Source: Brachionus rotundiformis
Taxonomy: Eukaryota > Rotifera > Eurotatoria > Ploima > Brachionidae
NCBI GenBank assembly: GCA_016802295.1
Contig: JAESIW010000115.1
Coordinates: forward strand, 434,001 to 498,000
Direction of reading: 5' to 3'
DNA length: 64,000 nucleotides
A model generated the notes under the pieces. That model was not told where the DNA came from and made no database searches. It was given only the letters and a program-made list of their open reading frames with translations. The translations under genes were made by a program, and so were the position numbers. Of this stretch, positions 1 through 13,930 are shown piece after piece; positions within the stretch are counted from its first letter, which is position 1; each line of letters begins with the position of its first letter.

Positions 1-940
1 CCATGGGAAAATTCTAAAGAAATTCAAGACCAAATAAGAAAACAAAATAAAACAACCGATGAATAATTCCATTTTATACTTTTTAAAAGATTATTTTTGA
101 ATATTTTTTAGAACAAAATAAAAAAGTTTAAAAAAAATTAAATCATTTCCCGAATAATATTGACAAGAGCTTAAGAATAGATAATAAGATAATTAGGTGA
201 TAACTCCTTTACAATACGCATCATTTAAGAGCGATAAAACACCATTACACGGTTAGGGTAGATGCTTCGTCGGTCAATCAACTAGATAATATATAAGACT
301 AATGAAAAAGTTCTGCTAAAAAATTGGAACTCAGTGGAGTACTTAAATAACAATGCAAATAAATATTTGTCTTCACACTTTTATCTATCGAAAACTTGCA
401 ATGAATCATAGATAATCTTAAGTATATTTTGCTGTAACTTTAGCTTTATTAAGAGTTTATTTGATGATACTGAATATCAATTTATCTTATATAAATATAT
501 TTGAACCTTTTCAGAAAATTACAAAATTAATTCTAATTAAATAATTATTTAAACCTTGACGCTTTTTAAATAATATTAATATCACAAATATTGTTTTAGA
601 GTTTCTACACACGAGTTTTTAATAAACATTTTAATTAATAAATAATTTAAAATATTATTTAATAAAACTTAACGTAAATATTTTCGAGTTTTTTTAGATA
701 AAGAAATTATTTATAAATGATTGATTTCAATATTGGTTTTTGAGTATTTTGACAAATTTATCTGGTATTTGACGAAATTTTAATATTTATTTAAAAATAG
801 AATAAAATTTTAAATTTATATGAAAAACTTAACTTCCAAAAAAAAATTGGTCAGAATTGATCGAAAATATGAATTATCAAAAAATATTAACCATAAATGA
901 ATGAATTGTTAAAAAATATATTAATTATCTTACTGCTTCA
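1..940. other. AT-rich DNA without a recognisable gene
   Basis: No open frame of useful length, RNA gene or clear repeat is visible. The stretch is mostly A/T runs, as in other non-coding parts of the window. Confidence 0.6.
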
Positions 941-2245
941 GAGGATGCACAGACAAGATATTTGCGCAAAGAAACATCTTAGAAAAAAGTCTGGAATGGA
1001 ATAGCCCATTGTTCCTAAACTTTGTCGACTTCAAGAAAGCTTTTGATAGTATACATAGAGAAATAAAGAATAATAAAGCATTTATTAAGAATATAGTTGA
1101 CTAAATAAATCTCTTCTATGAGAAATTCGAGTGTAATTCTGGAAAAAGGACAATCTGAAAGTTTCTGTAAAGTTTGTGTAAAGGAGTCAGGCAAGGATGT
1201 GTTCTGTCTCCAACACTATTCCTAATTATGATTGATTATGTCATGAGGAAATCCATCTCAATCCCGAGAGGTATACAGTGGAAGTTAACAACAAAGCTTG
1301 AAGATTTAGACTTTGCAGATGATTTGGTGTTAATATCAAATCGGGAAACGGACATGCATATGGAAACCCAAGATTTGGCAATGCTAGACCAACTGGACTC
1401 GAAATAAATAAATAAATGAGGCCAAAACAAAGTAATGAGCATAAACACCAAATTAAATTGGATAACCCGATTGCCATAGATGGTACACAAATAGAATTTA
1501 CATACTAAGGAAGTATCATAAGTGAAAAAGATTGAAACTCATAAAGACATAAAGAATAGACTTGTGATAGCAAAAGTACTATTTGTCAGACTCAAACCAG
1601 TGTGGAAATCAAAATACTACAGCAGGGAGACAAGATTTACTAAACTGTAGCGAAAGCAGCACTGACGCATGGAAGTGAATGCTGGGGAGTGTCTATGTTG
1701 GATAGATTGTCAAATGTTACGATTGAAGAAGAACGATGTCAGAGCCATTGAGTCAATATATCAGAAATAAAAGACTTTCGTGGCCTAGACATCCCAGAAA
1801 CCGATTCCCGTTCAGATCTTAATTAGGATCTTATCAAGATTCCTAAGGATTCCTGAATAAAGATCCTAATAAATTCTTAAAAATTTATTCTCAAAAGTTT
1901 TTGTATGTTTTTTGTTAGCATTCTTATGAGAATATTAGTTTAAATTTTTAAAAATTCGTTGTCAAATAAGATCTTATAAGAATTTTGTCAAGATTTTTTA
2001 GTGATCTTATTTAGATTTTTGCTCCTACGAATACCTAAGAGTTCCTACAAGATCCTAAATAAGAATCAGTTTCTACTTAGAATAAAAAAATACCAAACAG
2101 AGCTCTCCAATGGATAACTCAAGGGCGAAGAAAAGTAAGAAGATCAGCAATAATGTGACATGAGGAGAAGCAAGGGTGAAGGCAAAGGATCGACTTGAGT
2201 GGAAATCAAAAGTGATGACCCTATACTCCACAAAGAACGAAAAAG
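940..2245 (+). mobile_element. Decayed RTE-like non-LTR retrotransposon (reverse transcriptase relic)
   Basis: Pieces of a reverse transcriptase can be read on + in shifting frames. There is a palm-domain block with LNFVDFKKAFDSIHRE near 1015-1065. Another block at 1174-1407 carries GVRQGCVLSPTLF and the catalytic FADD box (DFADDLVLIS). A tail around 2090-2240 resembles the C-terminus of the copy at 37953-38947 on the minus strand (compare RALQWITQGRRKVRRS here with RALQWTPQGRHKVGRP there). Frameshifts and stops throughout show it is dead. The last part is interrupted by a separate insertion (1793-2074). The family call rests on the motif set; RTE is likelier than CR1 or L1, but a database comparison would be needed to fix it. 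Confidence 0.8.
1793..2074. mobile_element. Small inverted-repeat element (MITE-like) nested in the LINE relic
   Basis: This 280-bp block splits the LINE where the related copy at 37953-38947 is continuous: the text resumes with CTTAGAATAAAAAAATACC just after it. Its ends are imperfect inverted repeats (AGAAACCGATTC on the left, GAATCAGTTTCT on the right). Both arms are studded with variants of a word like AGGATCTTA/AAGATCCTA. No coding sequence is present. A non-autonomous DNA transposon is the natural reading; the transposase family is not clear. Confidence 0.55.
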
Positions 2246-4865
2246 CAAAAAAAAATCTTAACTGCTAAATTAAAACTATCATTTTTAGACTATTTTGATA
2301 TTGAGTACAATAATTAAAGAAAGTTTATTTATTCCTTGATTTTTTTGAATATTTAGTACATTAAAATTAAAAAAAAATAATTTTAGCAATTAATTTATCG
2401 AAAATAATTTAAAGTGAGTCTAATAGTTATGCTTATAGATATACTACCTGTACAGACTAAAAAAAAACAACAGATTAACCCAATTACCTCGTTTTAAAAT
2501 TATTAATTATTTAATCTTAATATTTTTAGCAAAAAATAAAAACAACAACTTCATCGTCAATCTATTTTAATTTTAGGCTAAATCAGATTCTCTATGATCT
2601 AAAATAGTTAAAAATTATATCAAAAAATTTCAGTTTTTAGTCTTAATTTTGTATTTCCAGAGGTATTTATTTTTCAATATTATAATTCCTATTCAAGTCA
2701 CCGCAGACTTATTCTTGATAGATTGACTCGTTGATTTTAATTTTTATTTTTCTCTTCAAACAGGCCAATCTGTCTAATAAGTTTTAATTTTAAAAATTTG
2801 AGATTTTAAGATTTATATACTCTATAAAAGATAATTAGACGAAGATTAAAATAGCATACAGATTACTTATTTGACTTTTGGTTCAAAAACATTTCACCTA
2901 GTTTTTATAAAGTCAAAAATGATTATTTTAAAGTTTTTTAAATTACTGTTGAATTTGGATAAAAATGTCAAATTTTTTAATTAAAGAACAATATTAAATT
3001 AACTGAAAATGAAAAATCAAATTTTTTATAATCAATTTTTGGAAATAAAAAAGTTAATTTTTAACCTTTCTAATTCACCTTAGGTTATTGATAATAAGAC
3101 GGGTCAGTTTTTGGTCAATCTTGATCCGAATATTTTCGATTGGGTTCTAGTCCAGATTCCTGGTCGGTCAAGGAAGAAATATTGATTCATTCTATTAATG
3201 TACATTTTGTTCATTCCAATTCCTCATAAAGATATGCATCTCCATATTCATCGAGCCACCAACAGCTTGAACTATTAGTTTAATAAATCTAATATACTTT
3301 TCCAAATAAATTAGCTTTTCTTGTTTAAATCTACGAACATTTACTCTGGTCTTTCTATTGACTCTTGGATTCTTTTGCCTAATCTAAATTGGATAATTTT
3401 ATTTTTTCTTTCAAAAACATTAAATTCATTTTTGATTTTTATCTAATTATGTTTTATATCAAAAAAATTAAGAAATTGGTGAAAAAATTTTCAAATATTT
3501 ATTTAAAGAACTGAATGATAAGACAGTTTGTTCTACTTAATAGATTATTATATTTGAATAAAACTAGTGTTTGATTTTAGTAACTAGCTATTTGGTCTGA
3601 AATAAAGATAAAATTAGATACCAATCAAAAAATATTAAACTTTATTAATTAGATTTTTAACAAGAGGTGCCAAAACTGAGCTTTAAGTGTCTCTTACCAA
3701 TCAGACATATATTAACCTTTATTTTCTTTCCGATAGTCTTTAGGCTGAGGATCATTTATGATTAGATTTTAGTTATCTTTAATCCATTTAATTACTCAAA
3801 TGCTATCAACTTATAATAAATACACCAAATTTTTGATCTGTTTAAGAATATGTAACTAGCTTTGTCAAATGATAAAGCTGGCTTTTTTTGGTCAAATCTT
3901 CTCTGATTCGGAAGCCAAAGTTTAAATTAATTTTACAATGCATATCTAATAGTTCATTAGAACGATGGTAAAAAATTTTTGTAAAATATTCAAAAATTAA
4001 TTTTATCTTAAAATTGACTATCAAAATTAGCAAAAATTGGAAGAATTTTTTGTTCGTAAGGAATAAGAAAATTAATAAGAAAATTTTATCTTCTATCATA
4101 AAAAGAGATTTAAAATCAATTCTAAAAAAGTTAAATTTTTTGTCAATTTAATTACCAAATTAGTTTCTGGTCATGTCTCTAAAGATAAATAAACAAAATT
4201 ATTCAAATAAAATTAAATATTTATCAGAATGACTTTTATTCAAAGACAATCTTATGATACTTACTTAGTTTAGAGTTAAATTTTAATGCAAAACTAGTTG
4301 AGCCTTATTTAAATAGCAATTTTTTTCAAATAATTTGTCTATAAATAATACAAGTTTATAAAAAATAAACTTATCTATTATTTAAAGTCAAATCAAGTTT
4401 GCATATTTGGGTCAACTAAAACTATTTTTATCTGTTTATCAATCTTATTTTTTAACTCATAATTTTTCAAAATACTTGTTGGCATCGTTTGCTAGGATTT
4501 TTTTCTATTATTATAGTGGCACTTAGACAATTCATTTAAAACTGCAAAATAAAATGCAAAATGCAAATCTAAATAAAAAAAATAACTAAAGTAAAATTAT
4601 TAATTTTATTTTTATTTTATGCTTTTTCTTATTCTCTTATGCTTTAGACACGTTTTAAATAATTTACCAAATAACTTGGTTAATTTTGAAAAAGAAACTC
4701 AAATTATTTCGCTGCATTTCGTAATTATTTCCAAGTTCTTGTTTCATATGGTTGAACCATTATTTCAATAGAAATATTTATAATTTAGATGAACTTGAAC
4801 TAGCTATCAACTGTTTTTATAAATATTCGTAAAAAGAATTATTTACGAAAAAGAAAAGAATAAAA
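2246..4865. other. Intergenic AT-rich DNA, nothing recognised
   Basis: Upstream of exportin-T. The one open frame here (minus, 3842-4099) has a composition typical of random AT-rich sequence and no domain features. No RNA gene or repeat structure was found. Confidence 0.5.
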
Positions 4866-7800
4866 ATGACACAATTTTTAGAAATAGTTCATTTGTTATC
4901 CAACCCGACAGCCATTTTAACAAACAGTGACCAACAAAAAGTATGGAATTATAATTGTTTCCGATTTAAGAAAGTAATCAATTTAATTTTACTAGTTAAT
5001 TCACGAATTTGAGCGCTTAAAAGAGTCGGAGACTGGTTGGAAAGAGTGTGTGGATTTTCTTTTATCAGATGAAACATTGTAAGTTAATATTTGGACATGG
5101 TAGCTAGATTTTTTGAATAATTTATTCTTGATTTATTTTAAAAATTTTGATTCTTATCAAATTTAAAAACTAAAACATGAACATAAACAAATTTTAAATA
5201 TATTATGATTTTTTGTGAAAATATTAGATTATACTTTCTTGAATTCTTGAAATAGAAGATAGATTTTTGTGACACTAATTAACAAAAATGATTTAAGTTA
5301 TCCTTGCCAAGCTTTCTTTTAACCAATATTTGACATGATGGTCAAAAAAACTAAAAAAAATTTCACCCATTAGTTTCTAAATCAAAATTATGAAATAATT
5401 TAAATCTAAATGACATCTTTACTTTTATATTTATGAATCTGAATTTAATTTATAAGAATATTATATAAAAAAATCCAAATTTTGAATTAGCGATTGGAAC
5501 TTGAACATAATTTCCAATCTGAATGTTCATTTTTTGAAGCGTTTAGGTCTTTATGTTTCACTTTATTTCCCATTTTGTCATTAAACTAAACAATATAATT
5601 TTTCTCAAAATTAAGAATTATTAAAACTGTCAAAATCATTCTGTTTAAGACTATAAAGTATATGACAATACTCATGTTTTTTTGAGAGTCTCTTTTCTAT
5701 TTGAAAAAGATACTCTGTTGAATTTTTTTGTCCTATTTTGCCTTTTTAACAAAAAATTTATAAAAAGTTTCTAGGAACTCTATTTTTAATTTAATAAAAA
5801 ACTCGTTTATTTTTGAATCATCTGGTTACGTTTACCAAGTTGAAAAACTTAGATCTTTAAAAAAAAAAATAATACCAATTTTTGTTATCTAATTAAAAAA
5901 ATTTAATAGTAATTCATTAATTAATAACATTTAAGTTAACTTAATATATTAAGGAATGACCAAACAAAATTCTTTTGCATGCAAGTTATAGAAAATTACT
6001 TGAAAATTCGCTACAAAAGTAACAATGTGACCCAAAGCGACCAGGACATGGTGAAAAAATTCATGTCCTACTGGCTCCACAGTCAACTGAACCGGAAGGC
6101 AAATGAGAAAAATTTTTTGAACAAGAAAGCCGCTCAGCTGTTTGCACTAGTCTCTATGATGGATTTTCCAAATAGATGGCAGAGTTTTTTCAACGATTTG
6201 ATGGCTACATGTCAATGGAGCATCGGCAACGCAGACTTTTACCTAAAATGTCTAATGGCCATTCACTCGGAAATAGTTGACCGCGAAATACCTCACACAC
6301 CAGAAGAACTTAACCAAATAACTTTTTACAAAGATTCAATTCGCAAGCATTGCGTTAATGAGCTTGTTGAATCTTGGTATCTCTTGCTTAAAGAGCATTC
6401 GACCAAAAACCCTGAGATAACTTGCCAAACTTTGGAGGTAATTGGCGCGTACATTTCCTGGATAGAAATAAACTTAATTGTTAATTCCCGATTTTTGGAA
6501 TTTTTCTCTTATGCCTTGAACAATTCAGATTTACGCGAAACAGCATGCAGTTGTCTTGAAGAAATAATCGACAAAGGCATGGACATTGGTGCTAAGCTAA
6601 AATTAATAGACTATTTATGGACTAATGTAATTCACCAGAACGCCATGATGCTAGATCACCAAATATCTCTGCAAAACAATGACGAAGATAATTGTGACTA
6701 TTTACTCCAATTTGGTAAATTGTTGAACACAATTGGCTCGAATTTGTTCATGGGATGGCAAAAATTGTCCAAAAAAGAACCAGAATTAAGCCTTGAATTT
6801 TTCACTAGTATGGAAAATAAAATTCCCTTCGCTCTTCAGCTTCTTAACCATTCGGATGATGACATATCCGAATGTGTATCCGAATATTGTATGAATTATA
6901 TAAGCATACTAAAAGTTAACAAGATCCAAACCAGAGAACAGCAATCTAATATAGAGGTATCTTGAATTAATTTTCTAATTAAAGGTATTTACCTTTATAT
7001 TTAAGAATATGCTTAGAATTGTTATTAACAAAATAAAATACGATCCTTCTTTTAATTTTGATAATGAAGTAAGTTATTATTTATTAATTTTTATAAAAGA
7101 AAAAGATCCGAATAAAACTTTCATATGCCCTTTTTTGCTTAGTTCAGTTTATAAAGAAAAATAATTAAATTATTTATTTTATCTACTTTTTATTTTAAAT
7201 CTTATATTCGAAAATAATTAATTAGCTGCTACAGAAAAACTTTTATAACTAAAAAGAATTTTGAGAAATTTTTAGAAATAAAACTCAATTTTCGATCTAT
7301 ATTTTTTATTTAATTTTATTAGAAAAAACAGCTATTAAGAAAATTGTTGTAGAAATATTTTACAAACAAAATATTAATGAATTAGATATTAAAATATTTA
7401 AAAATTTAATTATAGTAGACAGCGGTTCAACATAGTTAGTTAATGACAGGTAATTTAGTCTACAAAATGGTACCATTCGAATTCATCTACTGTTTTTCAC
7501 TGTTTCACTGTTTTTCTTTTAAGGTAATATTTCTATTCTTTTATGAATTTTGAGGAAAAGAAGTAAAATTTGCCAAAAAAAAATGTTCCAATTTGGAACT
7601 ACTTTAATTTAAATACAAGTTTTTTTGTTCTAGTAGTTGCAAAATCATCTCTAGTCTTAGCCTTGTAGGGAAGCCAGCCAAAACAGAAAAAAAATTTATT
7701 TTCAATCAATTCGCCTTTACCATTTGGACACTACCATCCTCGTAATATCTCTTTCACGCTTTTAGTTGTCTCCATTATAACATTGTCACTGTTTCTGTTC

Positions 7801-10800
7801 TTGTCTCACTTTAATCTTCCAACATTAATCTACCATCTCATAATTTTCAGTACAAAAAATCCATTTTATAGATCTCTATCCATTTATAGACTACATGCGA
7901 ATCTTTCAGTGATTTTGTTCTTGGTTTTTTTTAATGCCGGTAAATATCTTTAGCTAGGTTACCAACCTAAGAGGTCACTTATGTACAGGAGGAATGGTTT
8001 CTTTTAAAAGACGGCTAATATTTTGACTAATTTAATAAATAAAATCAATAATCAACAATATAAGATAAAGTTTATCAAATTATTTTATTTCAATGTTCTT
8101 GATTTCTTTATGATAATAGAATGGACATCGACTCGCTCTTTTTTGGTTCACCCTTTTAGGCAATAAAAACTCCTTTTTTCATTACCATTTTATTTTACTC
8201 GAATATTATCTGAAATTTGAATTGAAGATGAGTCTTGTTATCTTTTAATATTATATCACTTAATCACTCACTGTAGGTTTTGGTAATGATAAATAGCATT
8301 ATCTTTATTCTAGTCTAGAAATCCTAGATAAACAACAGTTCTTTAACTTTGCTTCATAAATCTGCCATACTGTCCAAAGTCCTGGTATTGAGACATTACC
8401 ATTAGACTCTGTATGTTTGATTGATTCTATTTTAAGGTCACTACCATAAACGCTTGCAAATAAGTGTCTCCAAATCTTGTTTTTATTGAAGAATTAAAGC
8501 CCTTAGATAGTCGAAAATTTTTTTCAAACTAAATATTTTATAAAGATTTAAGTATGCTTTACAAGAAAGCAAGCATTTTACAAGAACTAAGCCATGTTTG
8601 ATTAGCTTTTAATTCATTTTAATTATTTAAGTAATTAACAAATAAAAAAATTAATTTTTTGTCACCTTAAACAGTAAAATATTGTCAATTTTATCTTTTT
8701 TTAAATTTCATGTAATTTATTAATAGTCTATTAAAAAAATTTAAATAACAAAAATCAATTATATTTTAAAAGTAACAAAAAAAAACATTTCTTTATCTGA
8801 TATATTTTATTAAAAAGGGTGAAGATGAGGCAATGTTTTTAGAATTCCGTAAAAATATAAAGCTAGTTTTTGATAGCATTAGTCAGCTTGATAATGACTT
8901 TGTTTTGACCACAGTTAAAAACTTGGTACTTGAATGTGCTAACAATTGGCGAATAAAAACATTCATTGACATAGAAAATGTTCTTTATCTATTGTATAAT
9001 CTAAGCGAAGCAATTCCTTCCTCCCAGGGAAACCACTTTAACCCGCGTAGCAGCAAAAGCGACATTTTATGTGAAATGCTACAAGCTGCCATTACCTCGA
9101 ATTTAGTCGAAAACCCGCACCGAATAGTCAAGCTGCAATACTTCGAAATACTGGCTCGCTATCACCGATTTTTCCACTTGTATCCACAGCTGGTCGAGCC
9201 AGCTATCGACCACTTTATCGGCATTCACGGTCTTCACAGCACAGACCCAAAGCTGAGGAGCAGAGTGTCCTATCTTTTCTCGCGTTTTACAAAAGATTTG
9301 CGAAATTATATGGGAAGTTTTGTGGAAAAAATTCTAAATTCCATTCAAGACTTGATTGTCATTTGGTCACCTTTGCAAAGTGCACCAAATACACCTGTCT
9401 CGGTTCTGGAACAAGAACAAAAATTGAGGTCATCAGATGAGCAGTTATTCTTGTACGAAACAGTCAGTTTATTAATAGTTACCTCACAACTTGAGCCCAA
9501 ACTTAAGGCTCAGCTAATGAAAAATTTACTATCGCCCATTATTAGCTCATTTATGCTCCTAATTAACAAATATGTCGAGACCAATGATGAAAAGCTAAAG
9601 CTCATATTCGCGAATAGTCTCAACATGGCCATGTCCATAGCCACCAGGGTTTCCAAAGGCTTTTCCAACGCAATCAAAGTCAAAGACTGCGATTGCACTG
9701 ATATATTCTTAGAAATATTGAGAATTTTCATCCAAGCCATTAGCATAAACACCCATAAGAGCTTGATTCATGCAGGTGTAAGGCAATTCTTGCACAGAAT
9801 GATAATTTGTATTGACAATGAAGTGTTCGAGTATGTGCCAATAAGCATTGAACACTTTTTGAAACAGAGCAATGAACCAAAAGACTTGCACGATTTGATT
9901 CCCCTATTGAACCAAGTCATAATCAAATACAAACAGCAAATAGTGCCATTTATGCAAACAGTGCTTATGCAGTTGACCAATGCGGTGCTCAATTTTGTGA
10001 ACTCGCTGCCGACAGAGATCGCTACACAAATACTACGGATATCTACAAATCAAATACAACAGTACAATTTGCAGCAGCCTTTGAACATTCAATCAATTCT
10101 GCCTCATGTTCAGACCTATTTGGTCCAGGATGAAAACAGTGAAATAACGCCGGACACCCAGCTTGTATTAGACATTCAATTTATGTACAAATCTTACTTT
10201 CAATTTTTGCTTAATATTGTCAATAATGATCTAATGGATATAATTGCCATGCAACAAACAAACGATATATACAAAATTTATTTTACTTTATTACAAGGTG
10301 CTCAGCTGGGTCAGCCCGATACTTCAAAGTCCTGCTTTCAATGCATACGAAAATTTATCAACTATTTTGGTACGTGAATTTTCTCATTTTATAATTTCTA
10401 AATAAAAAAATCAGCATAAAAATTTCCCATTACATACAAAGCTCTAATTTCACTTTTAGGTTCTCAGTCAACCCCAAATAAAAAAAAATTTGCATGCTCA
10501 AATGTACCATCTTTTAATATCTGATAAAAATTGCTTTAACAAGATTAATAAAAATACTTAAGTTGGGAAAAAAAATATTCCAAGGATGTCAGGAAACCTT
10601 ACCACAAAAATAGTAAAAAACCACTATTACAATAAAAATTAACAATTAGTCACGCAAATAAGTAGCTAATTTAATAAAATAAATAATTTAATAAAATTCC
10701 TACTAATTTGATAAATCATTACTGATTATCATTACATTACATTATCTTTTTTTTTAATCTACTTAAACACTTTATATTATATTATATTATATTTGATATT

Positions 10801-12137
10801 TTAAAATTTATTTCAAATCAAATTGTTCTTCTCAATTCCAAGCGTTGAAACTTTGATTAAGAAAAGACTTTAATTTTCCGAAAAGATGTAGCAAAAAATT
10901 AATTGTTTTTATTTTTTTACTTTCATTAGATGTTTTTATACCAGAAATTAGTTATTAATAAAAAATATTAGTTACGAAAGTTTAAGTTATAAAAAATCGA
11001 CACATTTTTTACTTTATTTATCCACTGAATCATCCAATTTTACTCGTTTTATGGTGGAAAAATATTATGACTCACATTCCAATAAGTCAAGTTTTTAGTT
11101 GAAAATATTAAAAAATTTTTTTTTTGTATAAAAATATCAAATAGATAAAATAGTATCGAAATTCTTTATTATTAACACTGTTTAAAGGAAATAAAAATTT
11201 TTGAATTAACAAAAAGGATACAAGAAAGTCATAATAAATAATTTTTTTAGTAAAAAATTAGAGGTCACTAATTAGGTTTACAATTTAATTTTAAAAGCTA
11301 AAATAGAATCTTTGGAATTAGCAAAAAAGTCCTTATTTGATAAATAATGAGACTTGGTTCTAAATTCAATCAAAATGACCTCTAAATTTTTATCTATCTT
11401 ATCTGTTAATTAAAAAAAATTCTTATTCCTATTTTTAAAAATCTATTATTCACAAAAATAATAAGAAAATGAAGAAAAAAGTGAAAGAAGCGCAAACAAG
11501 TAAGAACCAAGATAACAAAATAACCAAAGCTGAGTTTATTGAAGACATTTTGTCTGATTCTTATTTTTTGGCGCTTCTTTTAACTTTTCCATATTTTTTT
11601 GTTATTATTTTTGTTGTTTAATAAAATTTATCTCATTAACTAACTAATTAAAGTTGACAATCTAATTTTAAGAGATAAAATAGAATTTTTGAAATGACCA
11701 AAAGCCCTTATTCTTCGAATTCATAATTTTCTTAATTTGTTCAAGAATTTAATAATTTTTTAAATTAGTCAATAAACAAGATATGGGAAATTTTGTTAAT
11801 TATACAATTGAAAATGTGGTTCCATGCTGTATGGATATGCTTTTTAACCAAACAATTGACTTAAACGATGTACAACAAGTTTTAGTATTGAATGAAATGG
11901 CCCAGTGCTTAATTATGCTGTACAATAAATTTGGTGACGAATTCATTAAATATCTGGAGATGAGCTGTTTGCCAAATTTTAACCTCAGTTCGCAAATAAT
12001 TCAGGTGATTTTTTCGCTATCTAGCATTACCAAATGTAAATTTTGTATTCTAGGAATTGTTCCAGGTTATAAAGTCAAACAATCCGAAAGGATTGAAAAC
12101 ATTCAAGGAAATGATTCAACCAAAAGCCAAAAAATGA
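4866..12137 (+). CDS. XPOT: Exportin-T (tRNA nuclear exporter), seven exons
   Basis: Karyopherin-beta family exporter that carries mature tRNA out of the nucleus with Ran-GTP. Exons: 4866-4940, 4996-5078, 5954-6956, 7006-7068, 8818-10369, 11781-12004, 12054-12137. Phases match at each junction and give about 1,027 residues; human exportin-T has about 960. Diagnostic stretches are NKKAAQLFALVSMMDFPNRW, SEIVDREIPHTPEELNQ, YISWIEINLIVNSRF, GEDEAMFLEFRKNIKLVFD, GVRQFLHRMIICIDNEV and a short C-terminal helix ending in PKAKK. Start: the first ATG gives TNSDQQK, and splicing a 55-bp intron joins it to LIHEFERLKESETGWK, which aligns with the family N-terminus. Introns 2 (875 bp), 4 (1,749 bp) and 5 (1,411 bp) contain nothing else I recognise. 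The gene looks complete and intact; the first exon is the least certain part. Confidence 0.92.
10771..10796. repeat. Short ATATT microsatellite in exportin-T intron 5
   Basis: About four to five copies of a TTATA unit in the intron. It is simple sequence with no further structure. Confidence 0.6.
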
Positions 12138-12550
12138 AATAATTTTTAGTATCATTAAAGGAATTAGATAAAAAATAAAAAAAATACTAAGAAAAAATAC
12201 AAAACCGAAAAATTTTTCTATTTATTTTTTAATGTTGTTGAATTTAAGTTTTTCTCAGTTTTTCAATTCATTCCTCAAAAAGTTATTATCTAAAGTTTAT
12301 TGAAAATTTGTTATTGATTTTAGCAAACGGAAAAGGAAAAGCAAAATTTAAAAATTTTATTTAAATAAATCTTAATAAGTCACCAAATCTTTATTATGTT
12401 GATAAATAAAATAAAAAATAATATTATCTAAAGTTAATTTTTTTGAATAATTAAAGACAAAATATTTTGATCCCAAACTTAAATTCATTATAATAACATT
12501 TAAAATTTTTTGCAAATTAATTTGAAAGAATTTGATCTTTGAAGCCAAAA
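12138..12550. other. Intergenic spacer between exportin-T and the first dehydrogenase gene
   Basis: AT-rich, no ORF that looks coding. It must hold the 3' end of exportin-T and the promoter of the next gene, but no specific element can be defended. Confidence 0.5.
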
Positions 12551-13886
12551 ATGCACCCATTAGCTAACAAAATAGCACTTGTTACCGGTGCAACTCGAGG
12601 CATTGGCAAAGGTATCGCTTTACAATTGGGAGAAAACGGAGCCAAAGTTTATGTCACTGGACGAACTTTGCGATCCAAAAATGGCTCTGGATCTTTAGAG
12701 GAAACAGTCGATGAAATCAAGAAACGCGGTGGACAAGCTATTCCTGTCGAATGTGACCACGAAAAATCCGAGCAAGTTCAACAATTGTTCAAAAGAATAT
12801 CAACAGATCAAAATGGTCAATTGGATATCTTAGTTAACAACGCCTATAAAGGAGTTGGAACAATTTTGGAAAATATGAGATTAAAATTTTGGCAATATGA
12901 CACATCTGTTTGGGATGACATCAATAATGTTGGTCTAAGGAATCATTATTTATGTACAGTTTATGCATCAAGGCTCATGATACCTAGACAAAAGGGTTTA
13001 ATAGTAAACATCTCTAGTTTTGGCGGACAGAGATACTTGTTTAATGTACCATATGGTGTAGGAAAAGCAGCTTTGGACCGCATGGCTGTGGACTGCGGGA
13101 TCGAGCTGAAAAAACATAAAATAGCTTGCTTGAGCCTCATGTTAGGTGCTGTCAGGACTGAAACAATGACCGATTTGGTTTCTAAAGGAGGTGATAAACT
13201 CAAATTGAAGTCTGACCCAAACAACAAGACTGTAAGTGTTAAAGCTTGTGAGTGCGTGGGTTTTTTTATTTTAAATCAAGAATTTTAAATTTAAAGAATG
13301 TTGGATTAAAGGAAATGTTTGACAATGGGGAAACAGTCGAATTTGGCGGAAAAATTATTTCCAATATGGCATTGAATCCCAAAATTATGAAAGTAAACTT
13401 TCTAAATTTTACACTGAAATCGTTCTTTGAAAAATTAATCTTAAAGTTAATCAAATTAATTTAGAATTAAAAATTTAAAATAATTTATAAACTATTTAGT
13501 AAGAGATCAATTATTAGAATAAAATTGCACTGGATTAACAGAAAAAATATAAAGATAAATTTAAAAAATTTAATATTTTATTTATAATGATATTCTATAT
13601 AAATTAATTACAGTAAAAATATATGTTTTAGTTTTTGTTTTAAAAATTGACCAAAATTAAATTATATCTAAAATTTAAGTACACCGGGAAGATAGTGATT
13701 GCATCAGATTACGCCGACAAGTATGGCATCAAAGACATAGATGGTCGTCGCGTTCCAAGTCATAGAGAACTTAGAAATATAGTTCCATTCTTACCAAAGA
13801 ATTTACGATTTGTGACAAATATCCTACCTGGAAGCTTCAAGATACCTCAGGCTTTCATCGATGTTGCCAACAGCAAATACATTTAA
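12551..13886 (+). CDS. DHRS1-like: DHRS1-type short-chain dehydrogenase/reductase, copy A
   Basis: Classical-fold SDR of the DHRS1 group, an NAD(P)H-dependent oxidoreductase that is ER-associated in vertebrates, with steroid and carbonyl substrates reported for the family. Exons 12551-13231, 13297-13392 and 13680-13886 join in phase to about 327 residues; human DHRS1 has about 313. Visible motifs: cofactor loop TGATRGIGKG, NNAYKG, active-site serine in NISSFGG, catalytic tyrosine and lysine in YGVGKAALDRM, and the DHRS1 C-terminal block YGIKDIDGRRVPS followed by LPGSFKIPQAFIDVANSKY. Start chosen at MHPLANKIALVTG; there is no earlier in-frame ATG nearby. The first 227 codons are one uninterrupted exon, whereas copies B and C have introns in this part. 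Confidence 0.9.
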
Positions 13887-13930
13887 AAAATAATTAAAAA
13901 ATTAAATTAAATTTTTATTCAAAACTGAAT

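Noticed and set aside
3842..4099. 85-codon minus-strand ORF
   Set aside because: Phe/Leu/Ile/Lys-dominated translation with no features; consistent with chance in AT-rich DNA.
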